Positions 34,728 through 43,546 of a stretch of 64,000 bases of DNA are shown here, in pieces. The stretch's first letter is position 1. Each line of letters begins with the position of its first letter. Under the pieces are notes generated by a model. It was given only the letters and a program-made list of their open reading frames with translations, was not told where the DNA came from and searched no databases. Source of the stretch: Rhodobacteraceae bacterium F11138 (GTDB taxonomy: Bacteria; Pseudomonadota; Alphaproteobacteria; Rhodobacterales; Rhodobacteraceae); the NCBI GenBank assembly GCA_016521575.1, contig JAEKDP010000007.1, positions 62,001 through 126,000 on the forward strand. The letters run 5' to 3'. Position numbers and translations under genes: made by a program.

Positions 34728-35515
34728 GCGATCCCAACCGTTGGTCTGATCTGACGACCCGGGCGATATCGGCCGTGGTCATGGTCGTGATCGGGCTGGC
34801 GGCAGTGATTGCCGGGGCGGATGTGTTCCATGTGTTCATCGCGCTGGTCTGTGGTGCGATGATCTGGGAACTGGTGCGGATGTTGATGGGGCCGGGCGGT
34901 CTGCTGGCTCTGGGTCTGGCCGGGGCGATGGCGCTGGCCTGTCTGATCGCGATTTATCTGCCGGGTGCCTTTGCTGCGCCCTTGCTGTTGGCTCCGGCCG
35001 TTGCGGCCTGGGCGCTTGGGACGCGTCACCGGGTCATTCTGGCCGCGTTCACCGCTCTGGTCGCTTTGGCCGGATACGAGATGATGCTGGTGCGGGACGA
35101 GTATGGCCTGATCTGGATCTTCTGGCTGATCCTGATCGTGATCACCTCGGATGTGGCCGGGTATTTCGCCGGGCGGATGTTGGGCGGGCCGAAGTTCTGG
35201 CCGCGTGTCAGCCCGAAAAAGACCTGGTCGGGCACGGTGGCGGGCTGGGTCGGGGCCGGCGCTGTGGGGCTGATCTTTGCACTGATGACCGACGCGGGTC
35301 TGAGCCTGGTGCCCTATTCCGTATTGGTCGCATTTGCCGCCCAAATGGGGGATATCGCGGAAAGTGCGGTGAAACGTATGGCGGGGGTCAAGGATTCCAG
35401 CGCGCTGATTCCGGGACATGGCGGGTTTCTGGACCGGTTCGACGGTATGCTGGGTGCCTCGTTCTTCGTGCTTTTGACCGGCGCATTGATCGGTCTGCCG
35501 CCCGGAGTGGTCTGA
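34724..35515 (+). CDS. cdsA: Phosphatidate cytidylyltransferase
   Basis: Integral membrane enzyme making CDP-diacylglycerol for phospholipid synthesis, 263 aa with about seven helices. The complete C-terminal signature KRMAGVKDSSALIPGHGGFLDRFDGML holds the metal-binding Asp residues. ATG 34724 overlaps the uppS stop, and its own stop overlaps dxr (TGATG). The coupling ties phospholipid and isoprenoid synthesis in one transcript. Confidence 0.96.
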   Translation: MSDPNRWSDLTTRAISAVVMVVIGLAAVIAGADVFHVFIALVCGAMIWELVRMLMGPGGLLALGLAGAMALACLIAIYLPGAFAAPLLLAPAVAAWALGTRHRVILAAFTALVALAGYEMMLVRDEYGLIWIFWLILIVITSDVAGYFAGRMLGGPKFWPRVSPKKTWSGTVAGWVGAGAVGLIFALMTDAGLSLVPYSVLVAFAAQMGDIAESAVKRMAGVKDSSALIPGHGGFLDRFDGMLGASFFVLLTGALIGLPPGVV

Positions 35516-36690
35516 TGCGACGGATTTCGATTCTGGGTGCGACCGGCTCAATCGGGCAGAATACCATTGATCTGATCGCACGCGCGCCGGATGACTATGA
35601 CGTGGTGGCCCTGACGGGTGGTGCCAATATCGCGCAGCTGGCGCGGGACGCACGCGCATTGCGCGCGCAGATCGCCGTCACGGCTTATCCCGACCGTCTG
35701 GAAGACTTGCGCGCGGCGTTGGCGGGTAGCGATGTGATCGCTGCGGCCGGACCCGCAGCACTGACCGAGGCGGCATCCCGCCCTGCGGATTGGGTGATGT
35801 CCGCGATCATCGGTTCGGCTGGGTTGGCCCCGGGGCTGGCGGCTATTGGTCAGGGCGCGACCCTGGCCCTGGCCAACAAGGAGTCGCTGGTCTGTGCCGG
35901 TGCGTTGGTTCTGGATACGGCGCGCCGGTACGATGCCCGCTTGCTGCCGGTAGACAGCGAACATTCCGCGGTATTCCAGGCGCTCGTCGGCGAAGACATG
36001 CAGGCGGTCGAACGCATCATCATCACGGCCAGCGGCGGCGCGTTCCGGGACTGGCCGCTGGAGGCGCTGAAATCCGCCACCCTGTCCGAAGCGTCCAGCC
36101 ATCCGAACTGGGACATGGGCCAGAGGATCACCATCGACAGCGCGTCGATGTTCAACAAGGCGCTTGAGATCATCGAAACCCGAGAGTTCTTTGGCGTCGA
36201 TCCGGATCAGATCGAAGTGATCGTGCATCCCGAGTCGCTGATCCACGCGCTGGTCGGGTTTCGTGACGGGGCGCTGATGGCGCATGTCGGTGCGCCGGAC
36301 ATGCGCCATGCAATCGGCTATGCGCTCAATTGGCCGGCCCGCTGCGAATTGCCTGTGGCCCGGCTGGATCTGGCACAGATCGGTCAGTTGAATTTTCGCG
36401 CGCCGCAAGAGGCCAGATACCCGGCCTTGCGCCTGGCGCGCGAGGTCATGGCGCGCGGCGGGCTGGCCGGGGCCGTCTTCAATGGCGCCAAGGAACGCGC
36501 GCTGGACGCGTTCATCGCCGGTTCGATCGGTTTTCTGGATATGGCCGATGTCGTTGAAGAGGTGTTAACCCGTTGTGAGGCACAAGCAGGGCTGCTGGAT
36601 GCAACGATGACCCTTGAAACCGTGACCGAAACCGACCATCTGGCCAGAACATGGGCCGACGCCGTCATGGCCGAACGAGCAGGACGATAA
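35515..36690 (+). CDS. dxr: 1-deoxy-D-xylulose 5-phosphate reductoisomerase
   Basis: First committed step of the MEP isoprenoid pathway (DXP to MEP with NADPH). It is 391 aa. NADPH motif is RISILGATGSIGQNTIDLI at about 3-21; metal and substrate residues are in LLPVDSEHSAVFQAL, ITASGGAFRDW, MGQRITIDSASMFNKALEIIE and VHPESLIHALV. It supplies IPP/DMAPP for UppS two genes upstream and MiaA. Confidence 0.97.
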   Translation: MRRISILGATGSIGQNTIDLIARAPDDYDVVALTGGANIAQLARDARALRAQIAVTAYPDRLEDLRAALAGSDVIAAAGPAALTEAASRPADWVMSAIIGSAGLAPGLAAIGQGATLALANKESLVCAGALVLDTARRYDARLLPVDSEHSAVFQALVGEDMQAVERIIITASGGAFRDWPLEALKSATLSEASSHPNWDMGQRITIDSASMFNKALEIIETREFFGVDPDQIEVIVHPESLIHALVGFRDGALMAHVGAPDMRHAIGYALNWPARCELPVARLDLAQIGQLNFRAPQEARYPALRLAREVMARGGLAGAVFNGAKERALDAFIAGSIGFLDMADVVEEVLTRCEAQAGLLDATMTLETVTETDHLARTWADAVMAERAGR

Positions 36691-36691
36691 C

Positions 36692-38041
36692 TTGGACTTG
36701 ATTTCGCTGATTCCTCAGTTCGGTGGTTTGATCTACACGCTTCTGGCCTTTGTCGTCGCGCTGTCGGTGATTGTCGCGGTGCATGAGTATGGCCACTATA
36801 TTGTCGGGCGTTGGTCCGGTATCCACGCCGAGGTGTTTTCCCTGGGCTTCGGTCCGGTCCTGTACAGCCGTGTGGACAAGCGCGGCACGCGCTGGCAGGT
36901 GGCGGCATTGCCGTTCGGCGGTTACGTCAAGTTTCTGGGGGATGCCAACGCCGCATCCGGCAAGGACGAAGACGCGATGCAGCAGGCGGCGGTGGATCCG
37001 GCGCAGTTGCGGCGCACGATGCATGGCGCACCGCTTTGGGCGCGGGCGGCCACGGTGGCCGCCGGGCCGATGTTCAACTTTGTCATGTCGATCGTGCTTT
37101 TTTCGGCGATCTTCATGTCGCGCGGCGTGGCCATGGACCCGCTGACCGTGGGGGTTCTTCAGGACCTGCCGGGCGAGATGCAGCAGTTGCAGACCGGGGA
37201 CGAGGTGATCGCCATCGCCGGGCAGCCGACACCTGAGTTTGATGACCCGGCGGCGTGGAACGCGTTCACCGATGCCCTGCCGCAACAACCCGCGCTGGAT
37301 TATACCGTGCGCCGGGATGGTCGTGAAGCCGTGGTTCAGGGCCCATATCTGTTCCCGCCCTATGTGTCCCAGGTATCGCCACGCAGTGCGGCGATGGATA
37401 TTGATTTGCAGGCGGGTGACGTGATCACCGGGGTCGATGGAAAGCCGGTTTTTGCCTTCGATCAGTTGAAGGAAGCGGTCGAAGGATCGGATGGCCGGGT
37501 CTTGTTGCTGGATGTCTGGCGGGACGGCGAGACGCTGGAATTCGCACTGGCCCCGCGCCGCACGGATGAGCCCCGGCCTGGGGGCGGATTTGTCACCCAC
37601 TGGCGTATCGGCATCGCGGGGGGCATGGCTTTCGAACCGGCGACCGAATCCGCCGGTCTGGGCGAAGCGGTGCGTGGCGGCGTCAGCCAGACCGCGCGCA
37701 TCATCACCAGCTCGTTGTCCGGCCTGTGGCATATGGTGACCGGTGCGATCAGCACCTGCAACATGTCCGGCCCGATCGGCATCGCCGAAACTTCGGGGGC
37801 GATGGCGTCTCAGGGCGCGCAGAGCTTCATCTGGTTCATTGCGGTCCTTTCGACTGCGGTCGGGCTGTTGAACCTGTTCCCCATTCCGGCGCTGGACGGA
37901 GGGCATCTGGTGTTTTACGCCTATGAGGCCGTGGTCGGAAAACCGCCCAGCGATCTCGCGCTGCGGGTCCTGATGACGGTGGGCATCGCTTTGATCCTGT
38001 CGCTCATGGTGTTTGCCCTGGGCAACGATCTCTTTTGCTGA
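36692..38041 (+). CDS. rseP: RIP metalloprotease RseP (site-2 protease family)
   Basis: Inner-membrane zinc protease of 449 aa that cuts transmembrane segments, e.g. anti-sigma factors and signal-peptide remnants. Zinc site is VHEYGHYIVGRW near residues 30-41; the third ligand region is NLFPIPALDGGHLVFYAYEAV near 393-413. PDZ domains occupy about 130-330, with LQDLPGEMQQLQTGDEVIAI and MDIDLQAGDVITGVDGKPV. I used TTG 36692, as AGGACGATAAC gives an SD 7 bases upstream. It is one base after dxr. Confidence 0.95.
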   Translation: MDLISLIPQFGGLIYTLLAFVVALSVIVAVHEYGHYIVGRWSGIHAEVFSLGFGPVLYSRVDKRGTRWQVAALPFGGYVKFLGDANAASGKDEDAMQQAAVDPAQLRRTMHGAPLWARAATVAAGPMFNFVMSIVLFSAIFMSRGVAMDPLTVGVLQDLPGEMQQLQTGDEVIAIAGQPTPEFDDPAAWNAFTDALPQQPALDYTVRRDGREAVVQGPYLFPPYVSQVSPRSAAMDIDLQAGDVITGVDGKPVFAFDQLKEAVEGSDGRVLLLDVWRDGETLEFALAPRRTDEPRPGGGFVTHWRIGIAGGMAFEPATESAGLGEAVRGGVSQTARIITSSLSGLWHMVTGAISTCNMSGPIGIAETSGAMASQGAQSFIWFIAVLSTAVGLLNLFPIPALDGGHLVFYAYEAVVGKPPSDLALRVLMTVGIALILSLMVFALGNDLFC

Positions 38042-38172
38042 AATCGCAGACGGACGTGGCCGTGGTGCGCACAGGGGTCACAGCGTCGTCTCAGGCGGGA
38101 CAGATTTCTGCCATATAGTTATTCTAGGTGTCGTTCCGGACGCTTTTGTCAACGACACTGAGGAACTTGGAC

Positions 38173-38298
38173 ATGCAGGCGCTGCAACGATCATATCACG
38201 GTTTCAATCTGGTGCTGGAACTGAATGCTGACCGGATTCTGTTTGTCGTCACCTTGGGTGCCGCGCTGCTGGCAGGGGCTTATCTGGCCAGTTTCTGA
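38173..38298 (+). CDS. 41-aa single-helix membrane microprotein between rseP and bamA
   Basis: A 41-codon gene with a good SD (GAGGA, 38160-38164, 8 bases before the ATG). The N-terminal half is polar (MQALQRSYHGFNLVLELNADR) and residues 22-41 form one hydrophobic helix ending at the stop (ILFVVTLGAALLAGAYLASF). It lies alone in the 397-base rseP-bamA gap, and bamA has its own promoter downstream. I do not recognise a named family. The placement suggests an envelope-related role, but that is inference. Confidence 0.6.
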   Translation: MQALQRSYHGFNLVLELNADRILFVVTLGAALLAGAYLASF

Positions 38299-38375
38299 CC
38301 CAAGGGAGGCCTACCCGGCGGCCCACCCGACGGCACGGTCTGCCGGGGTCCGGGGCTGCGGCGCATTTTGGGCTT

Positions 38376-38404
38376 TTGACATCATCCCTGATACCCGATA
38401 ATCA
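38376..38404 (+). promoter_or_regulatory. Strong candidate bamA promoter
   Basis: Consensus TTGACA (38376-38381), a 17-base spacer and TAATCA (38399-38404), ending 34 bases before the bamA ATG. It is the best sigma-70 match I saw in the window, and lets bamA and downstream lipid A genes be expressed separately from the uppS-rseP part. Confidence 0.65.
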
Positions 38405-38438
38405 ATCTGCAAACACGCAGGCAATCGGGTAGGATAAC

Positions 38439-40826
38439 ATGATTTTGGGCTTTGCCGGGGGCACATCTCGCGACAACTACCGTTTGCGGACCTATATGTT
38501 GTATCGGGCGGTTGCTCTGGTTTTTCTTGTCTTTGCAACGGTTTCCGTGCTGTTGCCCGGCGCCGCGATGGCGCAATCCTATCGCTTCAATTCGGTTCAG
38601 GTCGAGGGCAACAAGCGCATCGAAACCTCGACCATCGTGGCCTATACGGGAATCGCGCCGGGTCAGTCCGTCAGCGCGGGCGAATTGAACGCAGCCTATC
38701 AACGCATCGTTGACAGTGGCGTTTTTGAAACAGTCGATATGGATCCGCGTGGCAGCACGCTGGTCATCAACGTCACCGAACGACCCACGATCAACCGCGT
38801 CAGCATCGAAGGCAACCGGCGGATCAAGGACGAGGATCTGAGCGAGCTTGTGCAGTCCAAGTCACGTCAGGTCTTCAACCCCGCCCAGGCCGAGGCCGAT
38901 GCCGCCGTGATCGCCGAGGCATATTCCCAGCAGGGCCGCATTGCAGCGACGGTCACGCCCCGCATCATCCGGCTGAATGAAAACAGGGTGGATCTGGCGT
39001 TCGAGATTTCCGAAGGCGACACGATCGAAGTCGAGCGGATCAGTTTTGTCGGCAACCGGGTCTATTCCGATCGGCGTCTGCGCCGGGTATTGCAGACCAA
39101 ACAGGCGGGATTGCTGCGCACCTTCATCCGGTCCGATACCCTGATCGAGGAACGTATCGAGTTCGACAAGCAGGTTCTGCGTGATTTCTATCTGTCGCGT
39201 GGCTATGTGGATTTCCGCATCCTGGGCACCAATGTCGAATTGACCAACGAACGCGACGCGTTCTATCTGGTCATGAACATCGAAGAAGGACAGCAGTTCC
39301 GGGTCGGCAATGTTTCGACCGTCAGCGAAATGTCCGAGGCGGATCCGGCGCTGTTTCAGGACGTACTCAAGATCAAGCCGGGCGTGGTGTATTCCCCCAG
39401 CCTGATCGAGAATTCCATCACCAGAATGGAGCGGCTGGGAGTGTCGGAAGGTATTGATTTCCTGCGTGTCGAGCCGCGCATCAGCCGCAATGAACGCGAT
39501 CTGACCCTGGATGTGGAATTCGCGCTGGTGCGGGGGCCGCGGGTCTTTGTCGAACGGATCGATGTCGAGGGAAATACCACGACACTGGACCGGATCGTGC
39601 GCCAGCAGTTCCGCATCGTCGAGGGCGACCCTTTCAACCCGCGCGAGATCCGGGCCAGCGCCGAACGGATTCGGGCGTTGGGTTTCTTTTCGACAGCCGA
39701 AGTGGAAACCCGTGAGGGCAGTTCGCCGGATCAGGTTGTCGTGGACGTCGATGTCGTCGAACAACCCACAGGGTCGCTGAACCTGGGTGGGGCCTACTCG
39801 GTGACCGACGGGTTCGGGATCGCCATCGGATTGACCGAAAACAACTTTCTTGGCCGTGGACAGCGGTTGTCGTTCAATATCTCTACGGCGCAGGAATATG
39901 ATGAATACACGCTTGGCTTTTCCGAGCCCTATCTTCTGGGGCGGGATCTGCGGTTTGACCTGAACCTTGGCGTGTCCGGGCGGTCGTCCAGTTTTGCCAC
40001 ATATGATATCGACCGGGCATTCTTCAGCCCGGCGCTGACCTTCCCGATCAGCGACAACGGATCGTTCCAGATACGCTATAACTTCAACGACAGCGAAATG
40101 CTGGCGCGGGGCGAACCGGCGTCGGACTACAGCGGTGCGGTGATCACCAACGAAATCGATCAGGGCGCGAAAACCAGCAGTTCCATCGGGATGACCTATA
40201 CCTATGACAGCCGTGTGACCGGGTTGAACCCGAATGCGGGGGTTCTGTTTCAGGTCGGCGCGGACTTCGCGGGTGTCGGGGGCGACAATGAATACATCAA
40301 GACCTCGGCCAAGGTCATCGCCCAGCAGCGTGTGCTGAACGAAGAGGTGACGCTGCGCGCCTCGCTGGAAGCCGGGGCGCTGAGCTGGGGCAGTCCGACC
40401 CCCAGCCGCTCGGTGGACCGCTATATCCTGACGCCCGACATTTTCCGGGGGTTCGAGCCCGCCGGTGTCGGTCCGCGTGACCAGTCCAATGGGTTCGACG
40501 ACGCCATCGGCGGCAATTATTATGCGGTGGCGCGCCTGGAGGCGGAATTCCCGCTGGGCCTGCCCGAAGAGATTGGGCTGCGAGGCGGGCTGTTTTATGA
40601 CGTCGGCAACCTCTGGGGCCTGCAGAACGTGGATACCGCAGGTGCCATGTGCGAAGGCCAGGTCGGGCCTTGTGGCGCGGATGGATCGTGGCGGCATGTG
40701 GTCGGTTTTTCGCTGCTCTGGACCACTGGTTTCGGGCCGTTGCGGTTCAACTTTTCCAAGGCGCTCAAGAAAGAGACCTTTGACAAGGAACAAAGCTTTG
40801 ACCTGACGATCCAGGCCAGGTTCTGA
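38439..40826 (+). CDS. bamA: Outer membrane protein assembly factor BamA
   Basis: Essential insertase for outer-membrane beta-barrels, 795 aa. The signal peptide ends at AMAQ (about residue 45). Five POTRA domains (about 47-445) begin YRFNSVQVEGNKRIETSTIVAYTGI, followed by a 16-strand barrel ending in the beta-signal phenylalanine (LTIQARF). ATG 38439 has an AGGATAAC SD; an internal ATG at 38496 would give a more ordinary signal peptide, so the true start could be there. It heads the bamA-skp-fabZ-lpxA-lpxI-lpxB group. Confidence 0.97.
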   Translation: MILGFAGGTSRDNYRLRTYMLYRAVALVFLVFATVSVLLPGAAMAQSYRFNSVQVEGNKRIETSTIVAYTGIAPGQSVSAGELNAAYQRIVDSGVFETVDMDPRGSTLVINVTERPTINRVSIEGNRRIKDEDLSELVQSKSRQVFNPAQAEADAAVIAEAYSQQGRIAATVTPRIIRLNENRVDLAFEISEGDTIEVERISFVGNRVYSDRRLRRVLQTKQAGLLRTFIRSDTLIEERIEFDKQVLRDFYLSRGYVDFRILGTNVELTNERDAFYLVMNIEEGQQFRVGNVSTVSEMSEADPALFQDVLKIKPGVVYSPSLIENSITRMERLGVSEGIDFLRVEPRISRNERDLTLDVEFALVRGPRVFVERIDVEGNTTTLDRIVRQQFRIVEGDPFNPREIRASAERIRALGFFSTAEVETREGSSPDQVVVDVDVVEQPTGSLNLGGAYSVTDGFGIAIGLTENNFLGRGQRLSFNISTAQEYDEYTLGFSEPYLLGRDLRFDLNLGVSGRSSSFATYDIDRAFFSPALTFPISDNGSFQIRYNFNDSEMLARGEPASDYSGAVITNEIDQGAKTSSSIGMTYTYDSRVTGLNPNAGVLFQVGADFAGVGGDNEYIKTSAKVIAQQRVLNEEVTLRASLEAGALSWGSPTPSRSVDRYILTPDIFRGFEPAGVGPRDQSNGFDDAIGGNYYAVARLEAEFPLGLPEEIGLRGGLFYDVGNLWGLQNVDTAGAMCEGQVGPCGADGSWRHVVGFSLLWTTGFGPLRFNFSKALKKETFDKEQSFDLTIQARF

Positions 40827-40832
40827 TCCGGC

Positions 40833-41408
40833 GTGGGACGCCGTGTTTCAGGCGTGACCCGGATTGTCGCCGCGCTTGGGCTGTTGTTTCTGGCCTTGCT
40901 GTCGCCGGGCATCGGGTTGGCCCAGAGCCTGGGCATCCCGTCCAGCGCCATTCTGACGATTTCGTCGGAACGGATGTATGCGGATTCGGCCTTTGGCAAG
41001 CGTGTGGCGCGGGAAATCGAGGAACAAAGCGATATCCTGGCGCGGGAAAACCGTGGCATCGAAAAAGAGTTGACTGCCGAAGAGCAGGAGTTGACGCAGC
41101 GCCGCACCCAGATGGAGCCGGAAGCATTTCGCGCCCTGGCGGATGCGTTTGATACCAAGGTGCAGACAATCCGGCGCACCCAGGACGCCAAGGCCAGGGA
41201 TCTCGTTCAACGCAATGACGAGGAACGCGTGCGTTTCTTTCAGGCGGCGCGTCCGATCCTGACCGAACTCATGCGCGAAAGCGGGGCCGGGGTGGTCCTG
41301 GAGCGGTCCAGCGTGTTTCTGAGCGCCAATGCCATCGACATGACGGACATTGCGATCAGCCGGCTGGATGCGACCCTCGGGGATGGCACAGCCACATCCG
41401 CGGATTAG
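40833..41408 (+). CDS. skp: OmpH/Skp family periplasmic chaperone
   Basis: Periplasmic holdase for outer-membrane proteins, 191 aa. The signal peptide ends near GIGLAQS (about residue 31). The mature chain has a short strand ([21 protein letters not shown]), a long charged coiled coil (about 60-150), and a closing strand ([22 protein letters not shown]), the Skp jellyfish layout. I give GTG 40833; GTGs at 40845 and 40854 are also possible. It follows bamA after six bases. Confidence 0.87.
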   Translation: MGRRVSGVTRIVAALGLLFLALLSPGIGLAQSLGIPSSAILTISSERMYADSAFGKRVAREIEEQSDILARENRGIEKELTAEEQELTQRRTQMEPEAFRALADAFDTKVQTIRRTQDAKARDLVQRNDEERVRFFQAARPILTELMRESGAGVVLERSSVFLSANAIDMTDIAISRLDATLGDGTATSAD

Positions 41409-41494
41409 CCTTTGCTTGCTCAACCCGGTCCCGATTGTTACTCAGAGCAGGCCGCAGGCCCGCCGGGGCCAGCCCTCAGGACAGGACAAAACAC

Positions 41495-41959
41495 ATGACC
41501 GATACGCTGCAAAGCGCCGATATTCACTTGATCCAGCGCATTCTGCCGCATCGCTACCCGTTCCTGTTGGTGGACAAGGTGGTCGATATCGACGGCTATT
41601 CCTCTGCGCGCGGGATCAAGAACGTGACCATGAACGAACCGCATTTCCAGGGGCATTTCCCGGGCACGCCGATCATGCCGGGGGTAACCATCGTCGAGGC
41701 CATGGCGCAGACCGCCGGGGTCATGCTGGGTGTCGGGATGGACATGGTGGATACCGAGTTGCTGATCTATTTCATGTCGATCGACAAGTGCAAATTCCGC
41801 CGCAAGGTGGTCCCGGGGGATGTGCTGGAAATGCATGTCACGACGCTGCGGGGCAAGCCGGGGGGCAAGGTGTTCAAATTCGACGGCCGGGCCATGGTGG
41901 GTGACGAGATCGCGGCCGAGGCCGAGTTTTCGGCGTTGGTCGATATTCAGAAAGACTGA
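41495..41959 (+). CDS. fabZ: 3-hydroxyacyl-[ACP] dehydratase FabZ
   Basis: Hot-dog fold dehydratase of fatty acid synthesis, 154 aa. The catalytic His is in [27 protein letters not shown], with the Glu of VEAMAQ on the helix. The [14 protein letters not shown] start is diagnostic. ATG 41495 was chosen; upstream in-frame sequence is not conserved. It competes with LpxA for 3-hydroxyacyl-ACP, which explains the co-location. Confidence 0.96.
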   Translation: MTDTLQSADIHLIQRILPHRYPFLLVDKVVDIDGYSSARGIKNVTMNEPHFQGHFPGTPIMPGVTIVEAMAQTAGVMLGVGMDMVDTELLIYFMSIDKCKFRRKVVPGDVLEMHVTTLRGKPGGKVFKFDGRAMVGDEIAAEAEFSALVDIQKD

Positions 41960-41962
41960 ATC

Positions 41963-42748
41963 ATGTCCCGGATACATCCCAGCTCGGTAATCGATGCCGC
42001 GGCCAGCATTGGCACAGACGTCACGATCGGGCCGTTCTGCGTTGTCGGGCCCGACGTGGTTCTGGGCGATGGGGTCGTGCTCAAAAGCCACGTCGTGGTG
42101 ACGGGAAACACCCGTATCGGTCCTGAGACCGAGATCTTTTCCTTTTCGGTGATCGGAGAGATTCCGCAGGATCTCAAGTTTCAGGGCGAAGACAGTCGGT
42201 TGGAAATCGGGGCCCGCAATCGCATCCGCGAGCATGTGACGATGAACGCCGGCACCAAGGGCGGGGGCGGGGTCACGCGCGTGGGCGATGACGGGTTGTT
42301 CATGGCCGGGTGTCACATTGCCCATGACGCGCAGATCGGAAACCGGGTGATCGTGGTCAATTCCGCCGCCGTGGCCGGGCATTGCGTGCTTGAGGACGAC
42401 GTCATCATTGGCGGCCTGTCGGGCATCCATCAATGGGTGCGGATCGGGCGCGGTGCGATCATCGGTGCGGTAACGATGGTGACCAATGATGTGATCCCCT
42501 ATGGGTTGGTGCAAGCCCCGCGGGGGGAATTGCACGGTCTGAATCTGGTCGGTCTGAAACGGCGCGGCGTGGCGCGCAGTGACATCACCGCATTGCGGGC
42601 GGCGTTCCAGATGCTGGCCCAGGGCGAGGGCACGTTTCAGGATCGGGTCCGGCGTCTGGGCGACGAAACCGAAAGCGACTACGTCCGTGAACTGGTCGAT
42701 TTCGTTCTGGGCGATACGGATCGCTCGTTTCTGGTGCCGGGGCGCTAG
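41963..42748 (+). CDS. lpxA: UDP-N-acetylglucosamine acyltransferase LpxA
   Basis: First step of lipid A synthesis (3-O-acylation of UDP-GlcNAc). It is 261 aa. The left-handed beta-helix of hexapeptide repeats covers about 1-190 (IGTDVTIGPFCVVGPDVVLGDGV...). The catalytic His is H121 in CHIAHDAQIGN. A helical C-terminal domain follows (ALRAAFQMLAQGEGTFQDRVRRL). The genes before and after are separated by 3 bases each. Confidence 0.97.
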   Translation: MSRIHPSSVIDAAASIGTDVTIGPFCVVGPDVVLGDGVVLKSHVVVTGNTRIGPETEIFSFSVIGEIPQDLKFQGEDSRLEIGARNRIREHVTMNAGTKGGGGVTRVGDDGLFMAGCHIAHDAQIGNRVIVVNSAAVAGHCVLEDDVIIGGLSGIHQWVRIGRGAIIGAVTMVTNDVIPYGLVQAPRGELHGLNLVGLKRRGVARSDITALRAAFQMLAQGEGTFQDRVRRLGDETESDYVRELVDFVLGDTDRSFLVPGR

Positions 42749-42751
42749 ATC

Positions 42752-43546
42752 ATGCTGGCCCTGATCGTAGGCGCCGGCGGATTGCCCGCCGAGTTGGTGC
42801 GGCAGCTGAAGACGCCCCCGCTGATCTGCGCGCTGGAGGGGTTCGACCCCGATGTGGTCAAGGTGGACCGCAGGTTCTGTCTGGAACAGTTGGGGACGCT
42901 GCTGTCGGACCTGCGGCAGGATGGCATTACCGAGATCTGTCTGGCGGGCGCGATCCGGCGACCGGTGATTGATCCAACCCGGATCGATGCTGCCACGATG
43001 CCGCTGGTTCCGGTGTTGCAACAGGCCATCCTCAGCGGCGATGACGGGGCGCTGCGCGGCGTCATCTCGATCTTCGAGAACGCCGGATTTGCGGTGCGGG
43101 CGGCGCATCAGATCGCGCCGGATCTGTTGCCGGCAGCCGGGTGCGAAACGGACCGCCAGCCAGAGCCGTTTCACAGGGATGACGCGGTGCGGGCCGATGC
43201 CATCATGGATGCCTTGTCGGCGGTGGATGTGGGGCAGGGCTGTGTGGTTCACAAGGGACAGGCGCTGGCGCTCGAAAGCGTCTATGGCACCGACTGGATG
43301 CTGGATACGCTCGTGGCGCGCCCGGATCAGGGCGGGGGGCTTTTGTTCAAGGCCCCCAAGATGGCGCAGGATCGGCGCGTCGATCTGCCGACCATCGGCC
43401 CCGGCACCGTCCGCGTGGCGGCGGCGGCGGGGTTGGACGGGGTGGTGATCCAGCGCGGCGGTGTTCTGGTCCTTGAGCACGCCGCCGTGCGCCAGGCCTG
43501 TGACCGCGCCGGGCTGTTTCTCTGGATACGGGACAAAGTCGGCTGA
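42752..43546 (+). CDS. lpxI: UDP-2,3-diacylglucosamine diphosphatase LpxI
   Basis: Hydrolyses UDP-2,3-diacylglucosamine to lipid X. It is the alphaproteobacterial replacement for LpxH, formerly DUF1009, 264 aa. Typical marks are LALIVGAGGLPAELVRQL at the start, CLAGAIRRPVIDPTRID, VQLDQG-like VDVGQGCVVHKGQALALESVYGTDWMLD and DLPTIGPGTVRVAAAAGLDGVVIQRGGVLVL. The stop overlaps the lpxB start (one-base TGATG-type overlap). Confidence 0.94.
   Translation: MLALIVGAGGLPAELVRQLKTPPLICALEGFDPDVVKVDRRFCLEQLGTLLSDLRQDGITEICLAGAIRRPVIDPTRIDAATMPLVPVLQQAILSGDDGALRGVISIFENAGFAVRAAHQIAPDLLPAAGCETDRQPEPFHRDDAVRADAIMDALSAVDVGQGCVVHKGQALALESVYGTDWMLDTLVARPDQGGGLLFKAPKMAQDRRVDLPTIGPGTVRVAAAAGLDGVVIQRGGVLVLEHAAVRQACDRAGLFLWIRDKVG

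Noticed and set aside
38862-40793. 643-codon open frame on the minus strand
   Set aside because: Antisense to bamA, with no domain I recognise.
41438-43480. 680-codon open frame on the minus strand
   Set aside because: Antisense to fabZ, lpxA and lpxI.
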